DNA from: Halichondria panicea
Lineage: Eukaryota; Porifera; Demospongiae; Suberitida; Halichondriidae
NCBI RefSeq assembly: GCF_963675165.1
Contig: NC_087383.1
Coordinates: 6,967,139-7,031,138, forward strand
DNA length: 64,000 bases
Direction: 5' to 3'
Shown here: piece after piece, positions 22,106 through 32,529 of the stretch
Numbering within the stretch: position 1 is the first letter of the stretch
How the letters are laid out: each line of letters begins with the position of its first letter
Notes under the pieces: model-generated
Told to the model about the DNA's origin: nothing
Seen by the model: only the letters and a program-made list of their open reading frames with translations
Database searches by the model: none
Position numbers and translations under genes: made by a program

Positions 22106-23164
22106 ATGCTCAAGCCACAGCTTTTACAGAATCAAATGGCTGAATCAACATACATGGCTCAGTCAGAACCAGAGGTAGAACTACCCCCAAAGCAAGAAGT
22201 AGTTGTATGTATTCTGAAATGGGGAGCAGTGTACCAGTACACTATTCCTGGATTTTCAGTAATAACAGTTTCTCTTAGGCATGCTGAAATTCAAGCACAA
22301 CAAGACAATGAAATCCTACTTCTGGATGTCTTTTTCCGCAATGAATCATTGCCAGACACAAATTTACTTCCTCTTCCATTGACGGCTACTATAGTCGAAG
22401 CTTGTTTAGTAGAGGTAAGTGGATATTATAATTATGAGTGACAACCAAAAGTATTGCTAGCTATACTATGAAGCTATTATTATTAGCAGACACAGTGCCG
22501 TACAGTAATACTACGTCTTTTTCCATGGTTTCACAGGGTGAGGAGTTTGCAAATGAAGTGGAAGAGGTACTGAATATGCGACTGTACAGCGGAAGCGTTT
22601 TAGTGGTTTGGAAGTGGACATGTGATGACACGACATGTGATGACACGACAATGTTCACTGAAAACAGTGAAGAATCATATAATAATATTATTGTTCAAGA
22701 TTCTGACGATGAAGACAATGTTTCTAATGAAGGTGAAGCAGTAGATACTGTCATAATTATGTATGGCTACTGCTCGGGAACATACCATCACCTTTAAATG
22801 CATTGGTGCTACTCGTGACCAAGCTTGGCAGCAGTCATTGCGAGCCGCTAGAGACAAACTCGAGAAAGGAATAGTAATACCAGTACGATTAAAACCAGAA
22901 CCGAACAATGTTAGAGATTCCAAAGCTATTGTATTTGAATGTTATTTGGAAGGAAAGTGGTTTTGTATCGGCTACATTGTGCAAGAGCTTTTGGATGAAG
23001 TCCACGATGTCATCAAGAAGGGGCTTATTGCCAGAGTCGAGTTTGACTGGATAAAGTACAAGACTAATTGGACATATTCAGGATCTGGGTATTTTGCCGG
23101 GATTTCTATAACAAAACTTGGATTCTGGAGTGACAAAGTGGTTGCTTGTCAGAGTGGCAAGTGA
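22106..23164 (+). CDS. HIRAN-domain protein of the transposon, two exons, one frame break
   Basis: HIRAN is a small OB-like DNA-end-binding domain known from HLTF/Rad5-type SWI/SNF ATPases. Exon 1 (22106-22414) encodes MLKPQLLQNQMAESTYMAQS and a conserved-looking 100-residue N-terminus. A GTAAGT donor and ...TTTCACAG acceptor join in phase to exon 2 at 22537, which is acidic (QDSDDEDNVSNEGE). The HIRAN domain follows in the +1 frame from 22763: VRLKPEPNNVRDSKAI, then WFCIGYIVQELLDEVH, ending at 23164. The shift between 22740 and 22790 may be a small indel, a missed short intron, or two genes. A duplicated 'catgtgatgacacga' (about 22618-22649) lies in exon 2. It is convergent with the transposase, whose stop is about 120 bases beyond. 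Confidence 0.75.
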
Positions 23165-23285
23165 TTAGAACAATTAATGATGCATTAATTTTAATTTCAA
23201 GTTTAAACGTTAATTTCTGACTTTGGTATCCATGAGTAAAATTAACGATGAGAAAATTGTGATTACGTAACTGTAGCTATAATTA

Positions 23286-26200
23286 TTAATGTTGAGCATA
23301 TGAATGTTCATCAGTGACTGTGGCTTGTAGTGGTGGGGGTGGTAATTCAATGGGAAGGTTATGGAACCTCCTTCGTATAGACTGTGCACCAGCCTGTACA
23401 AGTGTGGCTCGTCCGGGTGCCAGGTTTCCTGGTTGTTCTCTTGTGCGAACTCTTTGGTGTCTTGGATTCCTTTTAGGACGTTGGAAAACTTCAAATGAAG
23501 GACGATCAGCCTCAATAAATCTCTCGTTCGTGGAAGTATAATAAAAGAATGGGAGATCTTTGTTCAGACGTTTTGCAAACTCGTTGCACAATTTTCTCCA
23601 TACAAATCGAACATCCTTTACAGTGAAATGATTACCAATCATGCTGCGGAGCAGACTAAAAAAGCATTCTACGTCATCTGTTGAGCTAGATCTTGGATGC
23701 TCGGGAGGCATGTTCTCACACAAATTTCGATTTTTAATCCATTCTTTGCTCTCAATGGTTGTTGTAAGTGCTATTAGTACTTCCCTGGTGAAACCTCTGA
23801 TCTTCACTGGAAGCCTATATAATTATATGAAAAAATGGTTACACTAAAAACAGGTATTTTTAATACCTGTTCACTTCTAAAGAACTTAGATCACACTGCT
23901 TGTGCCAAGGGATTAGGTCATCTTTTATGAACTCTAACATCTCCAGATTATAAATGCTCCGTTCAGATTCAGACAATCCTCTCTCGTCAGATGCACGTCG
24001 CCAATTCAGGATCACTGTTATATACTTTTCCTCAAAGTCGTATTTCTTTTTCTTCATGTATTCTTTCATTGAAGACGAGAACAACCTCTCAGCATCACGG
24101 ACAGATTGTTTGCGTTGTCCAGTGAGTGCTGCATAGGTTAAACCTGACAACGGATCCTCCAATGCAGGTGAAAAGCGTTCCAGCTTCAGCTCATTAGGGC
24201 CACCACATCGAGTTGAAGTTGCCATTCTCTATATAATATATACGAAGTACACAATGTTACGTACTGTATATATAAGTACTGTATAAGCGCAACATTTTCG
24301 AGGGGCTTAATTTTCGCTGATTTCGTGGGTTAGCAATCCTACATGAAATAAGTCCTCAAAAATGTTTCAGAATTATCTGCTATAACGTTCAGAGATTAAA
24401 GGCATGGCATGCAACGGTAAGCAGTCATTTCACAAACATTGTGCAACAAAATGCTTTTAGAGCTAGGCCATTCCACGAAATATAAGTGTTCGAAAATTTC
24501 ATGCTACATTTATACTATATACGTAGTCCAGCAATTAATTAATACCTTCAAAATATGAGCATCATCCTCACGTTCATGGAACTCCGATTTGGTTGTCGGG
24601 TGTACTTCAGGGACATAAAAATGCGTCTTGAAAGGCACACCTTGATCGTCCCATGTACAAATCTGGTAGGTATATTCCAGCTGAGACATAATAGATCGCA
24701 ACTTGTCACATAAATCTTCCTTTCTTCCTGAAGGAAAAGTGATACCGTGTACAAACATTTCACAATAAAGTTGATTACCTGGCATCCAAGGCTTAGGCAC
24801 GTACTCAGGAGGAACACACCGTGATCTTAGCCTATCCACAATGTCGTCCAAGGATGCACCACTTCTCTTCCATGAGTGAATTTCTTTCAGTAGTGATGCC
24901 GAAACAGCTGGGTTTTTTCTAACAGCTTGAATGGAACCATCAGTTGACTCTGGTAATTGGATGCCATAACTCATTTTTATATATCAATTAATGAAGTTCT
25001 CACCTATGGATGTAATCATTTCTTTCATCCTTTTCACGCTCATGGAAGAGTACTTTTTCCGTGCCTGCGACTGAATCTGGAAAACTGACAAAGGACGAGT
25101 ATAGCCTTTATGTCTGAAGACGTTATATTCTCCATTGCTCACAAACCCTATACAGCAAGACAATAAAAAGGAGATCAGTATACAGTTGAATTAGGCTTCT
25201 AAATAACCTTCAACACGAAGTCCTTGCTTCACCATTTCCTCAGCCACTGCAGAGATATGTGAGCGGGCTTTTGCTTCACTTAGGCCAACATATGGAATGC
25301 ATGCAATTGGGAGAGCATATGGTTTGTGATTTCTTTCACTCGGGCTAATCATTGTGACCAGCACATGGGTAGCAGGTGTTCGCTGGTGTCGAGTGACTGC
25401 CTTCACAAACTCTTTTAAAGTACCTTGCAGTTTACCCACAGCATACTGTAAGCCAAGGCTTGGACTACTTTGATCTCTAATACTTTCCTTGAGGGTGGAT
25501 ACTTCAACAAGTAGAGATCTGCACTGCTGATTTAACCTAGACAACTCATCAACATTCCAGCCAAGCGCATAAAGCACTTTATCGGTTGTAGATACAGAGG
25601 ATTTCTCTTCGAACTCCTTTTGTGCTTTTCTCAAAGCTGCATCATGAATATGATTTGTATATTCATGCACTCCTGCTTTTATTTGTATAGTGGCCTTACC
25701 TGAATCAACACATGTGCCATCCTCCTTCAATTGAACAGCAACATTCTGGAGATTTGAAATCAACATGATTTCGTCACACACAGAGAGGTTGTCAATAAAT
25801 TCCAATCGTTTCAAGTAATCACTGTATTGCTTCTGGAGTAGCCCATCACCGAAGTCCACATCTCCATTCCACATATTCTTCATAGACACCATTAGCCCAG
25901 ACACAACATCGCAGCCATCGGACTTAATCCACCAACGTGAGCCAGGCAACTGTGCCGCTGCTTGCTCAATAGATGCAACCTGTATAATTTTTATCATGAG
26001 AACAATTCCATATTAATTTGAGTATACGCACTTGGATATCAGAGGTGATTGTGAAATCACTACTTGCAATACCACGCTGGATTGTCCTTGCTGATAGAGC
26101 AGGAATATTAACCCTGGCCTGTGAAAAAAGCATCAAACTATAATTTACAAGTGAGATAGAGGAACATACAGCAGTGCTTTGTCTTGAACTTGAAAGTGGT

Positions 26201-27472
26201 ATGCACACATCTGCTCCACTGTCTTGTTGAGTACCTTCCACTTTCCACATCGGTCCACTGTGGAGGTTAAGCCATTTGTTTCCGAAAAGAGTGTACATTG
26301 TCTCAATCCACAATCTATAGTCTTTAGGGCAAGGAATCTACATGGGAAAGGAACATCAAAATAACTATGTACACTATAATAATTATATACGCACTAAAAT
26401 AGGCAACTTTGCATTTAGTGAATTTCTGCAATCACAATAATTATGCATCTATACATAATTATTACAGTGCGCAGCAGGCTTTATACATGTACTTCAGTAT
26501 AATTATAAATACTCTTACATTTGAGGAACCAACAAAAAAGTTGACACAGTGCTCAAATAGGCCTGAAATCAATCGTTTTGAAGGGAAGATTGAGTCACTA
26601 CCATCTGTCCGCTGTTCTCCTAATCCTTGGCTCAGCCCATACAAAAAGTTACTCCGACCGCTACATTTCAGTTGTTTCATCGCTCTCAAAGACAATGCTA
26701 TGAAGTCAGTTGGAACAATAACACCTTCACTTTCCACTACTCTCTGAAAGAGCTCTCCGATCAATTGGACCTGTTCCTCAGCACACAGCAGTAAAAACTC
26801 TTCCTTAAAGGGTTTCATCGTATCTTCAGCAAAAACATGGACTGGAGTGAAACATATAGGAGACGAAGGAGTAGTATTGATGTCCTCTGAGTTTGTGGTG
26901 AGCAGCTCAGCAAGTGATACTAGGTTTTCTGAAGAGGTTTCTGAAGAGGTTTCTGTAGATATTGTCTGTGAAAAAATAGCTTCTCCGTCAAGGAACTGCT
27001 TTGCTTCTTCGACACTCTTAAACAATGACGGCAATTTACAAGTTGCCATAGATCGACAGGCTCCACCTGTTATATAGGATTATTATGGGATACAGTAAAG
27101 CTCACATTTAGGGCGTGCTAATTGGTATTGGTCACTTAATAATCACTTACTTGTTCTTAAGATGCCAGTCTGCTGTTTCAAGACTGCAGATGCCTTCTCC
27201 CATGTTGATATCCTCTTAGAGTACACCCAATTCTTTTTATCGCCAATACCCTCAACGTATTCAACTAATACCCTCTTCTCGGGAGTTGACCAATCTCTAG
27301 CTTTGGAGCCAGAGATACTCAAATTAGAAAATGAAAGCTGTTTCTTTGAGGTTGAGCCCATAAGCCTTCGGCTTTGTTTTGCTCGTTGCTTGGGTGTAAT
27401 TCCAGTGGGAGTCCCTCGGGCACGTTTAGCACATTCATCTCTAGTACTGCTAGCCCTGGATGATTCAGCCAT
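23286..27472 (-). CDS. Large multi-exon transposase-like protein, one in-frame TGA
   Basis: Eight minus-strand exons join in phase: 27151-27472, 26519-27066, 26170-26337, 26032-26118, 25208-25979, 24546-25147, 23867-24228, 23286-23814. They total 3,390 bases (about 1,129 codons). N-terminus: basic, then a Myb/SANT-like segment (WSTPEKRVLVEYVEGIGDKK NWVY). Middle: SRWWIKSDGCDVVSGLMVSM with DVDFGDG, a likely catalytic Asp region, then a coiled stretch. Later: FHERED, TGQRKQSVRDAERLFSS, and near the C-terminus HPRSSSTDDVECFFSLLRSM, which I take as the place of the last acidic residue of a DDE/D-type nuclease. An in-frame TGA at 24984-24986 interrupts it; the alternative, a 34-base intron, is out of phase. 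A MITE sits in the 24229-24545 intron. The catalytic assignment is inference. Confidence 0.75.
24286..24512. mobile_element. MITE nested in the transposase intron
   Basis: It starts 'tataagcgcaacattttcga' and ends with the inverse '...tcgaaaatttcatgctacat', matching the family at 17739-17935. It lies entirely within the intron 24229-24545, so it post-dates the host transposon without damaging its exons. Confidence 0.65.
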
Positions 27473-27536
27473 AATTCTCTGATCAGTCTGTTTGAACTTT
27501 AATAGCAGGTGGGTGAAAGCTATCTATGGTAATACT

Positions 27537-27672
27537 AGTATGGCTTGATCAGCTTTTGAGCTCCACGTGAATTGGAGATACTAAAGGAAGAGTAGATGAG
27601 TGGAATTTCAATTAAAGTCCTCCGGAAGCAGCTTTATGATTAAGACCTTTTGACCCTGACGATCCTCCTCTG
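27537..27672 (-). repeat. Right terminal inverted repeat of the HIRAN transposon
   Basis: Inverse of 21978-22105 with a 6-base insertion near the inner end. It lies just upstream of the transposase start codon (27472) and probably carries its promoter. Confidence 0.9.
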
Positions 27673-27702
27673 GGAGCTTCCGCAAGGCTCGGGAATTGAG
27701 GG

Positions 27703-27790
27703 TAGCCTCGATCCCAGGCCGAGTTTTCGCTTTTATAACGGTTAGGCAAACAATATATAAAAGCGAAAACTAGGCCTGGGATCGAGGCTA
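27703..27790. mobile_element. 88-bp MULE-like miniature element
   Basis: TAGCCTCGATCCCAGGCCG and its inverse enclose only about 40 bases, including 'ttttataacggttaggc', the same subterminal block as the element at 990. Flanks are GAATTGAGGG (27693-27702) and GAATTGTGGG (27791-27800), a 10-bp duplication with one mismatch. It inserted 22 bases outside the right repeat of the large transposon. Confidence 0.85.
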
Positions 27791-27800
27791 GAATTGTGGG

Positions 27801-29298
27801 ATACTCCAGTAAATAGCTAGTGGCAGTAGATAATGTGGCAAAGAGCATCGCAGCACTACAAGTGAGTGGTTAGTCATGATCGACAAGGAACTATTCAGTG
27901 GAGCTAGTGTATATAGGATGCATGCTTTTGATGGGTGGCAGTCAACATCTGGTATAGCTAACTTTTTATTACTAATCCAAAGCTTCTGTGATAAATAATT
28001 ATACTCATGTTTTGCACATGTATACGTTACTTCAATGTGTACGAGAAGTTGTAGATGATGGAGGAGTACAAGGTGACACTGTGGAGGATGCATGAGGACG
28101 ACTCATTGGACGGCTTGGAGGGTGTTATACAGGATTGTGAAGTAGAGGGGGAAATAAGGCATGCTTTTAAAAGTAATCATGCTAAAAAAGGTCAACTCTT
28201 ATTTCACTACCCTGTTAGTATTGCCAGCTTCACATTCAGTCATACAATCATAGATGATACAGTAATGACGTGACGTGGATGTGAAACGTTTCCGGATTCC
28301 AGTATTCTGCTTGAATCTATAATTATCATACCCATGAAGCTTCTTATACAAACTAATATTAATTGTGAGTATTAGTTGACTTGAGCAAGTGTTCCTGTAC
28401 ATGCACCATTATGCCTGCATTCATGTATACACTGTGGAATCTACATTTGCAATGATTGTATATTGTGACGTATAGGTATGGTAGAATGCTTCCTGTGGGA
28501 GTTGCGCTAATGAACTCTTGATCCAACAATTGTTGTGTTCAAATTTCTTATTGAATTTTCAAAACCACATTAATTATAGCAAATCATTGAGAAATTGAAA
28601 TTACAAAAGTGTGTTCAGTTTGCAGTGCTCTTGCACACTATAGAGAGATAGTCCTCCCTCCATGCAGTGTGACAGCCAGCACCGTCGCGAGTATGTGGCA
28701 CTGCATCGCTGGCCCCCCGCCCATGGGACCATCTGGGATATCTGCAGCAAATGCATAATACATTAGTCTCAAGCAATTGTTGTTGTATAAACCACCTACC
28801 TATTGAGGCTATCCCAGTCCAATTGATTAGAAGGTTCTGTTAGTTTCCAGTTGGTTTGAAGGTTCTGTTAAATCCAGGTGGTTAGAAATCGAGTATAGTT
28901 ATACGTACTGTCTACACAGGGACAAAGCATCATGTGTGTATGTAGTACTAGGCACACCCACAGCTCACATGAAGGTGTGGAAAGGTGGGTGTGGCCTAGC
29001 ATTAGAGGTGTGGTCACATGTACATTGTAGGTGTGGCCTGACCACTCCTCCTCCTGATCATTTTTCTTCTTCTTTCATGATTTATAACAACGAAAACGAA
29101 AAAATAAATGAAAATATGTAGGGGCCCCCAATAAATAAAATGAGTTGATTGAATTATGACTGATGAGATGTAGTTGAGTGTAGTAGCTGTGGGTACAAGG
29201 GCAGAGGGTTAGAATACACACACACAATTGTATAGGACAATAATGTTGCAACTCATAATACACACACAACACTATAATTATAGCTATAGGAGCATGTA
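27801..29298. other. Mostly unassigned; short exon-like signals
   Basis: A plus-strand frame at 28055-28273 (MMEEYKVTLWRMHEDDSLDG...) is unrecognised. On the minus strand, 28379-28402 resembles the tail of the decayed Death-gene copy at 35.4 kb (VYRNTCSS). A minus-strand block ending at about 28642, with an acceptor near 28742, could be a terminal exon of the module array further right. Nothing here is secure. Confidence 0.35.
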
Positions 29299-29492
29299 CA
29301 GTGGAACCCCTCTATAACTAACACCTTTGTATGCATGGGGATCAATGTTTTGGCCTTTATACATCAGAGGTGGCCTTTGTTGAGAGGTTGTTTTAATTGT
29401 AGTACACAAACTGTTATTTGGGACCTGAGTGCCTGGCCGTTATATAGCAACTGGCCTTTATTCGGAGGTGGTTGTTAACAGAGGTTCCACTG
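29299..29492. mobile_element. 194-bp Tc1/pogo-type MITE
   Basis: It begins CAGTGGAACCCCTCTATAAC and ends with the inverse GTTAACAGAGGTTCCACTG, with TA on both sides. A relative is at 37453-37708. It is non-coding. Confidence 0.75.
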
Positions 29493-29525
29493 TAATACAT
29501 TATATAATAATTATACACACTCACT

Positions 29526-31016
29526 TTTTCTTAAGGAGGAGGACATTGTATTCCACCAATGCCAGTGATGTCATTGCCGGTGAAGAGATGCTCCATACAG
29601 ACTTGACTTAATTCAGTATAGTAGCAGTAGATACTCTGTATAGTGTTGTTTCCTCTAGTATTCTCCAAATTCCGCCAGTGGTCTCCCAGAACATGTATTG
29701 TGATAATAACATTGTTAGGGCAGAGGTTAGGACACAGCATGTAATGTAATGCTCATGCAGTAATAATAATGATGCCTATTATTATAATGCTGGATATAAC
29801 TCCACCCTTGCAGTACAACCCAGGTGAGGAGTGCCAGTATCAGTCGCTGTCCGTCCACTGTCCCTGTATAGAAACAATTATACACATGCCTACTAGACTA
29901 TGACCACTTAAGCCTCTCAATACTAACATTTAACACTATGTGTGTATACAGTTTATGCTACACAAGAGTAGCTAGGGGGAGGGGCTTAGTATCATGTGAT
30001 ACAAATCACACACACTCACTCGTCCTTAAGGAGGAGGACGTTGTTTGTATTGAAATCCTTCCAGTGATATAGAGACTTGACTTGAGTATAGCAGTAGGAG
30101 TATATAGTAGATAGGCTTGCTGTTTCCTGTAATCTGGTGAGCATGGCAGAGAGGCATGCATGGGGACACATGCATGGGGGGGGGGGGGGGGAGTGGGACT
30201 CAATACTATATAAAGGAGTCAGTCTCAGTACATGTCTAATAGTTTGTTTGTTCGAGTTAAAATTAATCAGCTCTGCATTGCATGCTTGGAATTCCAACAG
30301 TAGTCTGTATTGTAAAACACAATAGATTATTAGTATAGAGGTGAGGAACACATAACATGGAATTCAGTACTAATACAATAATGCTCATGTCAGTCATAAT
30401 TATTATAATGCTCAGTAACTTACAAACACACACACACAAGAGTAGCTAGGGGGAGGGGCATGTCATGTGATACAGATTATACACACTCACTCATCTTTAA
30501 GGATGGGGAAGTTTGTTAATTCTGTCAGTACGTAGAGAGATGATCCCTATCATGCAGACTTGTACTTGAGTAGTAGCAGTGCATTGTATAGACTGGACGC
30601 TTCCTCTATTAGAGTTCCATTAGTGGTCTCCGGCCGGCTCACAACATGTATTGTGACAAGAGGTGATTGGTGTCAGAGGTTAGCACACATCATTATGGCA
30701 TGCTAATTGGACACAATGCTCAGTAACTACAGAATTGTAATGCTCAGTAAAATACAACTGCCATTCCAGCCTCCTATCCAGGTGAGGAGTGCCAGTATGA
30801 GTCCTTGCATGTTCCTCCAGTGTCCCTGTAGAAACAATTATACACATCAACCAGAGCAGCTCAGTATACATAGTGTGTATTGATTGCATGAGAGGAGAGC
30901 ACACAACAGTAGCTAGGGGGAGGGGCTTAATGTAATGTGATATAGATTATACACACTCACTGTCCTTGAGGATGAGAATGTTGTTCTTCGAGTGGCTGGA
31001 GATACTTGACTTGGGG
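29526..31016 (-). repeat. Tandem array of four degenerate exon modules
   Basis: Minus-strand blocks at about 29526-29640, 30017-30120, 30486-30610 and 30957-31020 are related to one another, spaced about 470 bases. Each ends in the same donor (GTGAGTGTGT); the last three preserve the C-terminal motif NN(V/I)L(L/I)LKD or FPILKD just before it. Between them, blocks at about 29818-29870 and 30775-30835 share (QG)LILALLTW after a CAG acceptor. Most copies have frame damage. This looks like a gene built by exon-pair duplication, now decaying; the family is unknown. Confidence 0.45.
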
Positions 31017-31767
31017 ACTTGAGTAGATAGCTTGTCTTAAAGATAATTATTTTGTAGACTTAGACACTTGATTTTGCAGTTTTAACGTTTTTTGTGGTCC
31101 ATTTTCAGTTCTGTATAAATCAATAGAGCAGGTCATCTAACACACACAACTGCAGCCACAGTAATATGCTAGTACAACACTCCTCACCAGTCACTCTATT
31201 CCAGGCACCATAGTCTCCAACACCAACACAACACAATAGAGTGACTATTGAAATAATAGAGCTCTATAATAACGAGGGGCCCCTCAAAACATAATAGCTG
31301 TTTAAAATAATAATTATGAATGAGATGACTGGTCTTTGTAATGTTTATCGAGTCAAGTGTGATGGATGAGGAGATATCGTTGTGTATGGCCGGCCATACA
31401 TGTACGTGTAGCCTTCGAGAAGATTCTTTAGTGTTCGTGGCCGGCCACCTGATTGGCGAGTAGAAGAATCGAGAGTCTTGAGAACGGGCTTGATTTCGAA
31501 AAAATGTAAAGAAATCTCATGTGTCAGCTTTTTTTAAGATTTTCCGCGCATGCGCTTTACAGATTATTATTATTGCTGGCTTAGCAGTTTTCTGCAGAAA
31601 AGAAGGAGGGGCTGGATCGTGTACAATGCAGCAACCACATTGCATAAGCAGCCAGAGACACTTTCTCCGGTCCATGTAGTCACACACATTTTGCTATGAC
31701 CTTGTATAACCTGTTGTAGGGTTCATTGGACCTTTTTGGTAACTATAAATTCCTTTGTTTCTCTATG

Positions 31768-32137
31768 AGGCCACTGTTAGTTGCATTTGTTTCAGATGAG
31801 AATACTAGCTCGACCCCGATGAGGGAGGGAGGGAGGCCTTCATTACTCATTATCCCATTATTATAAAATAATTATTATTTTGATGACGTTATATCCTGTT
31901 TTTTTAACTGACAACAATACACAAAAGGACGGAGTATGAAAAAAATAGTTTTAATTTTTTTACGCACTGGCTTTTTGGTGCACAATGCAACTTGCAACAT
32001 GGCACATGGTAAAATAATGCAATGTCAGCAAAAAAAGGACTTTGACCTCAAATAATGGCTGACTTAAGTTAAGGAGGTGAGCAAAACGAGGAGGGAGGTT
32101 GATCTGAAACAAGTATACATGCAACTAACAGTGGCCT
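31768..32137. mobile_element. Possible 370-bp MITE
   Basis: 'aggccactgttagttgca' at 31768 is the inverse of 'tgcaactaacagtggcct' at 32120-32137. The inner neighbours 'gtttcagat' and 'atctgaaac' also pair. The target duplication is not clear. Confidence 0.5.
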
Positions 32138-32486
32138 AAACATGATTATTACAGTCACAATGATGAGAGCCTTCATGTCTTCTTATACGTAGCGTCGGAG
32201 AGTTTAGAGCTTTTTGAAGAGGCAGTTGATTGATCTTCAGTGAGTATGATGCTAGACTTTCTGCAACTGCTTTTATACACGGACATTAATAAAAGGGATC
32301 TCCCTGCATGCACAGACAAATCTATAAAGACATGCACCTTAATATATCAGCAGCCCTTAAGGCTCCTGAAGAACGAGGAAAAGAGTCCATACGTGTGTGC
32401 CTCCCATGCAGACACTATAATTTGTTTCATCTTCTATAATGAAGTGCATCAGTTGGTTAACCCATGCAGCCATCTTCATCTATATA

Positions 32487-32529
32487 AGTCGAGACCAGGC
32501 CGATTTTAATCGGCCTGGTCTCGAGGCTA
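32487..32529. mobile_element. 43-bp palindrome made of two MULE-like termini
   Basis: 'agtcgagaccaggccgattt' folds onto 'aatcggcctggtctcgaggc'. It is the shortest member of the TAGCCTCG family in the window, consisting of the ends alone. Confidence 0.6.

Larger units (their letters stand above)
21978..27672. mobile_element. Complete 5.7-kb HIRAN/transposase DNA transposon
   Basis: The ends CAGAGGAGGATCGTCAGGGT and its inverse begin TIRs of about 130 bases (21978-22105 and 27537-27672), nearly identical except for a small gap near the inner end. The 9-bp sequence GGAGCTTCC flanks both ends (21969-21977 and 27673-27681). Because it is almost palindromic, 5-, 7- or 9-bp readings are all possible. 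Inside are two convergent multi-exon genes, a HIRAN-domain protein (plus) and a long transposase-like protein (minus). Both start within about 70 bases of their TIR. A 9-bp duplication would suit Mutator-like elements and 8 bp hAT or P, but the protein fits none that I can name with certainty. Confidence 0.9.

Noticed and set aside
28055-28273. Acidic 72-codon plus-strand frame as a gene
   Set aside because: No recognised domain, no splice support and no second copy. It is noted only as unassigned.
29299-29492. LTR or retrotransposon end
   Set aside because: The inverted CAGTGGAACC ends with TA duplication identify a Tc1/pogo-type MITE. I found no convincing LTR pair or reverse-transcriptase motif anywhere in the window.
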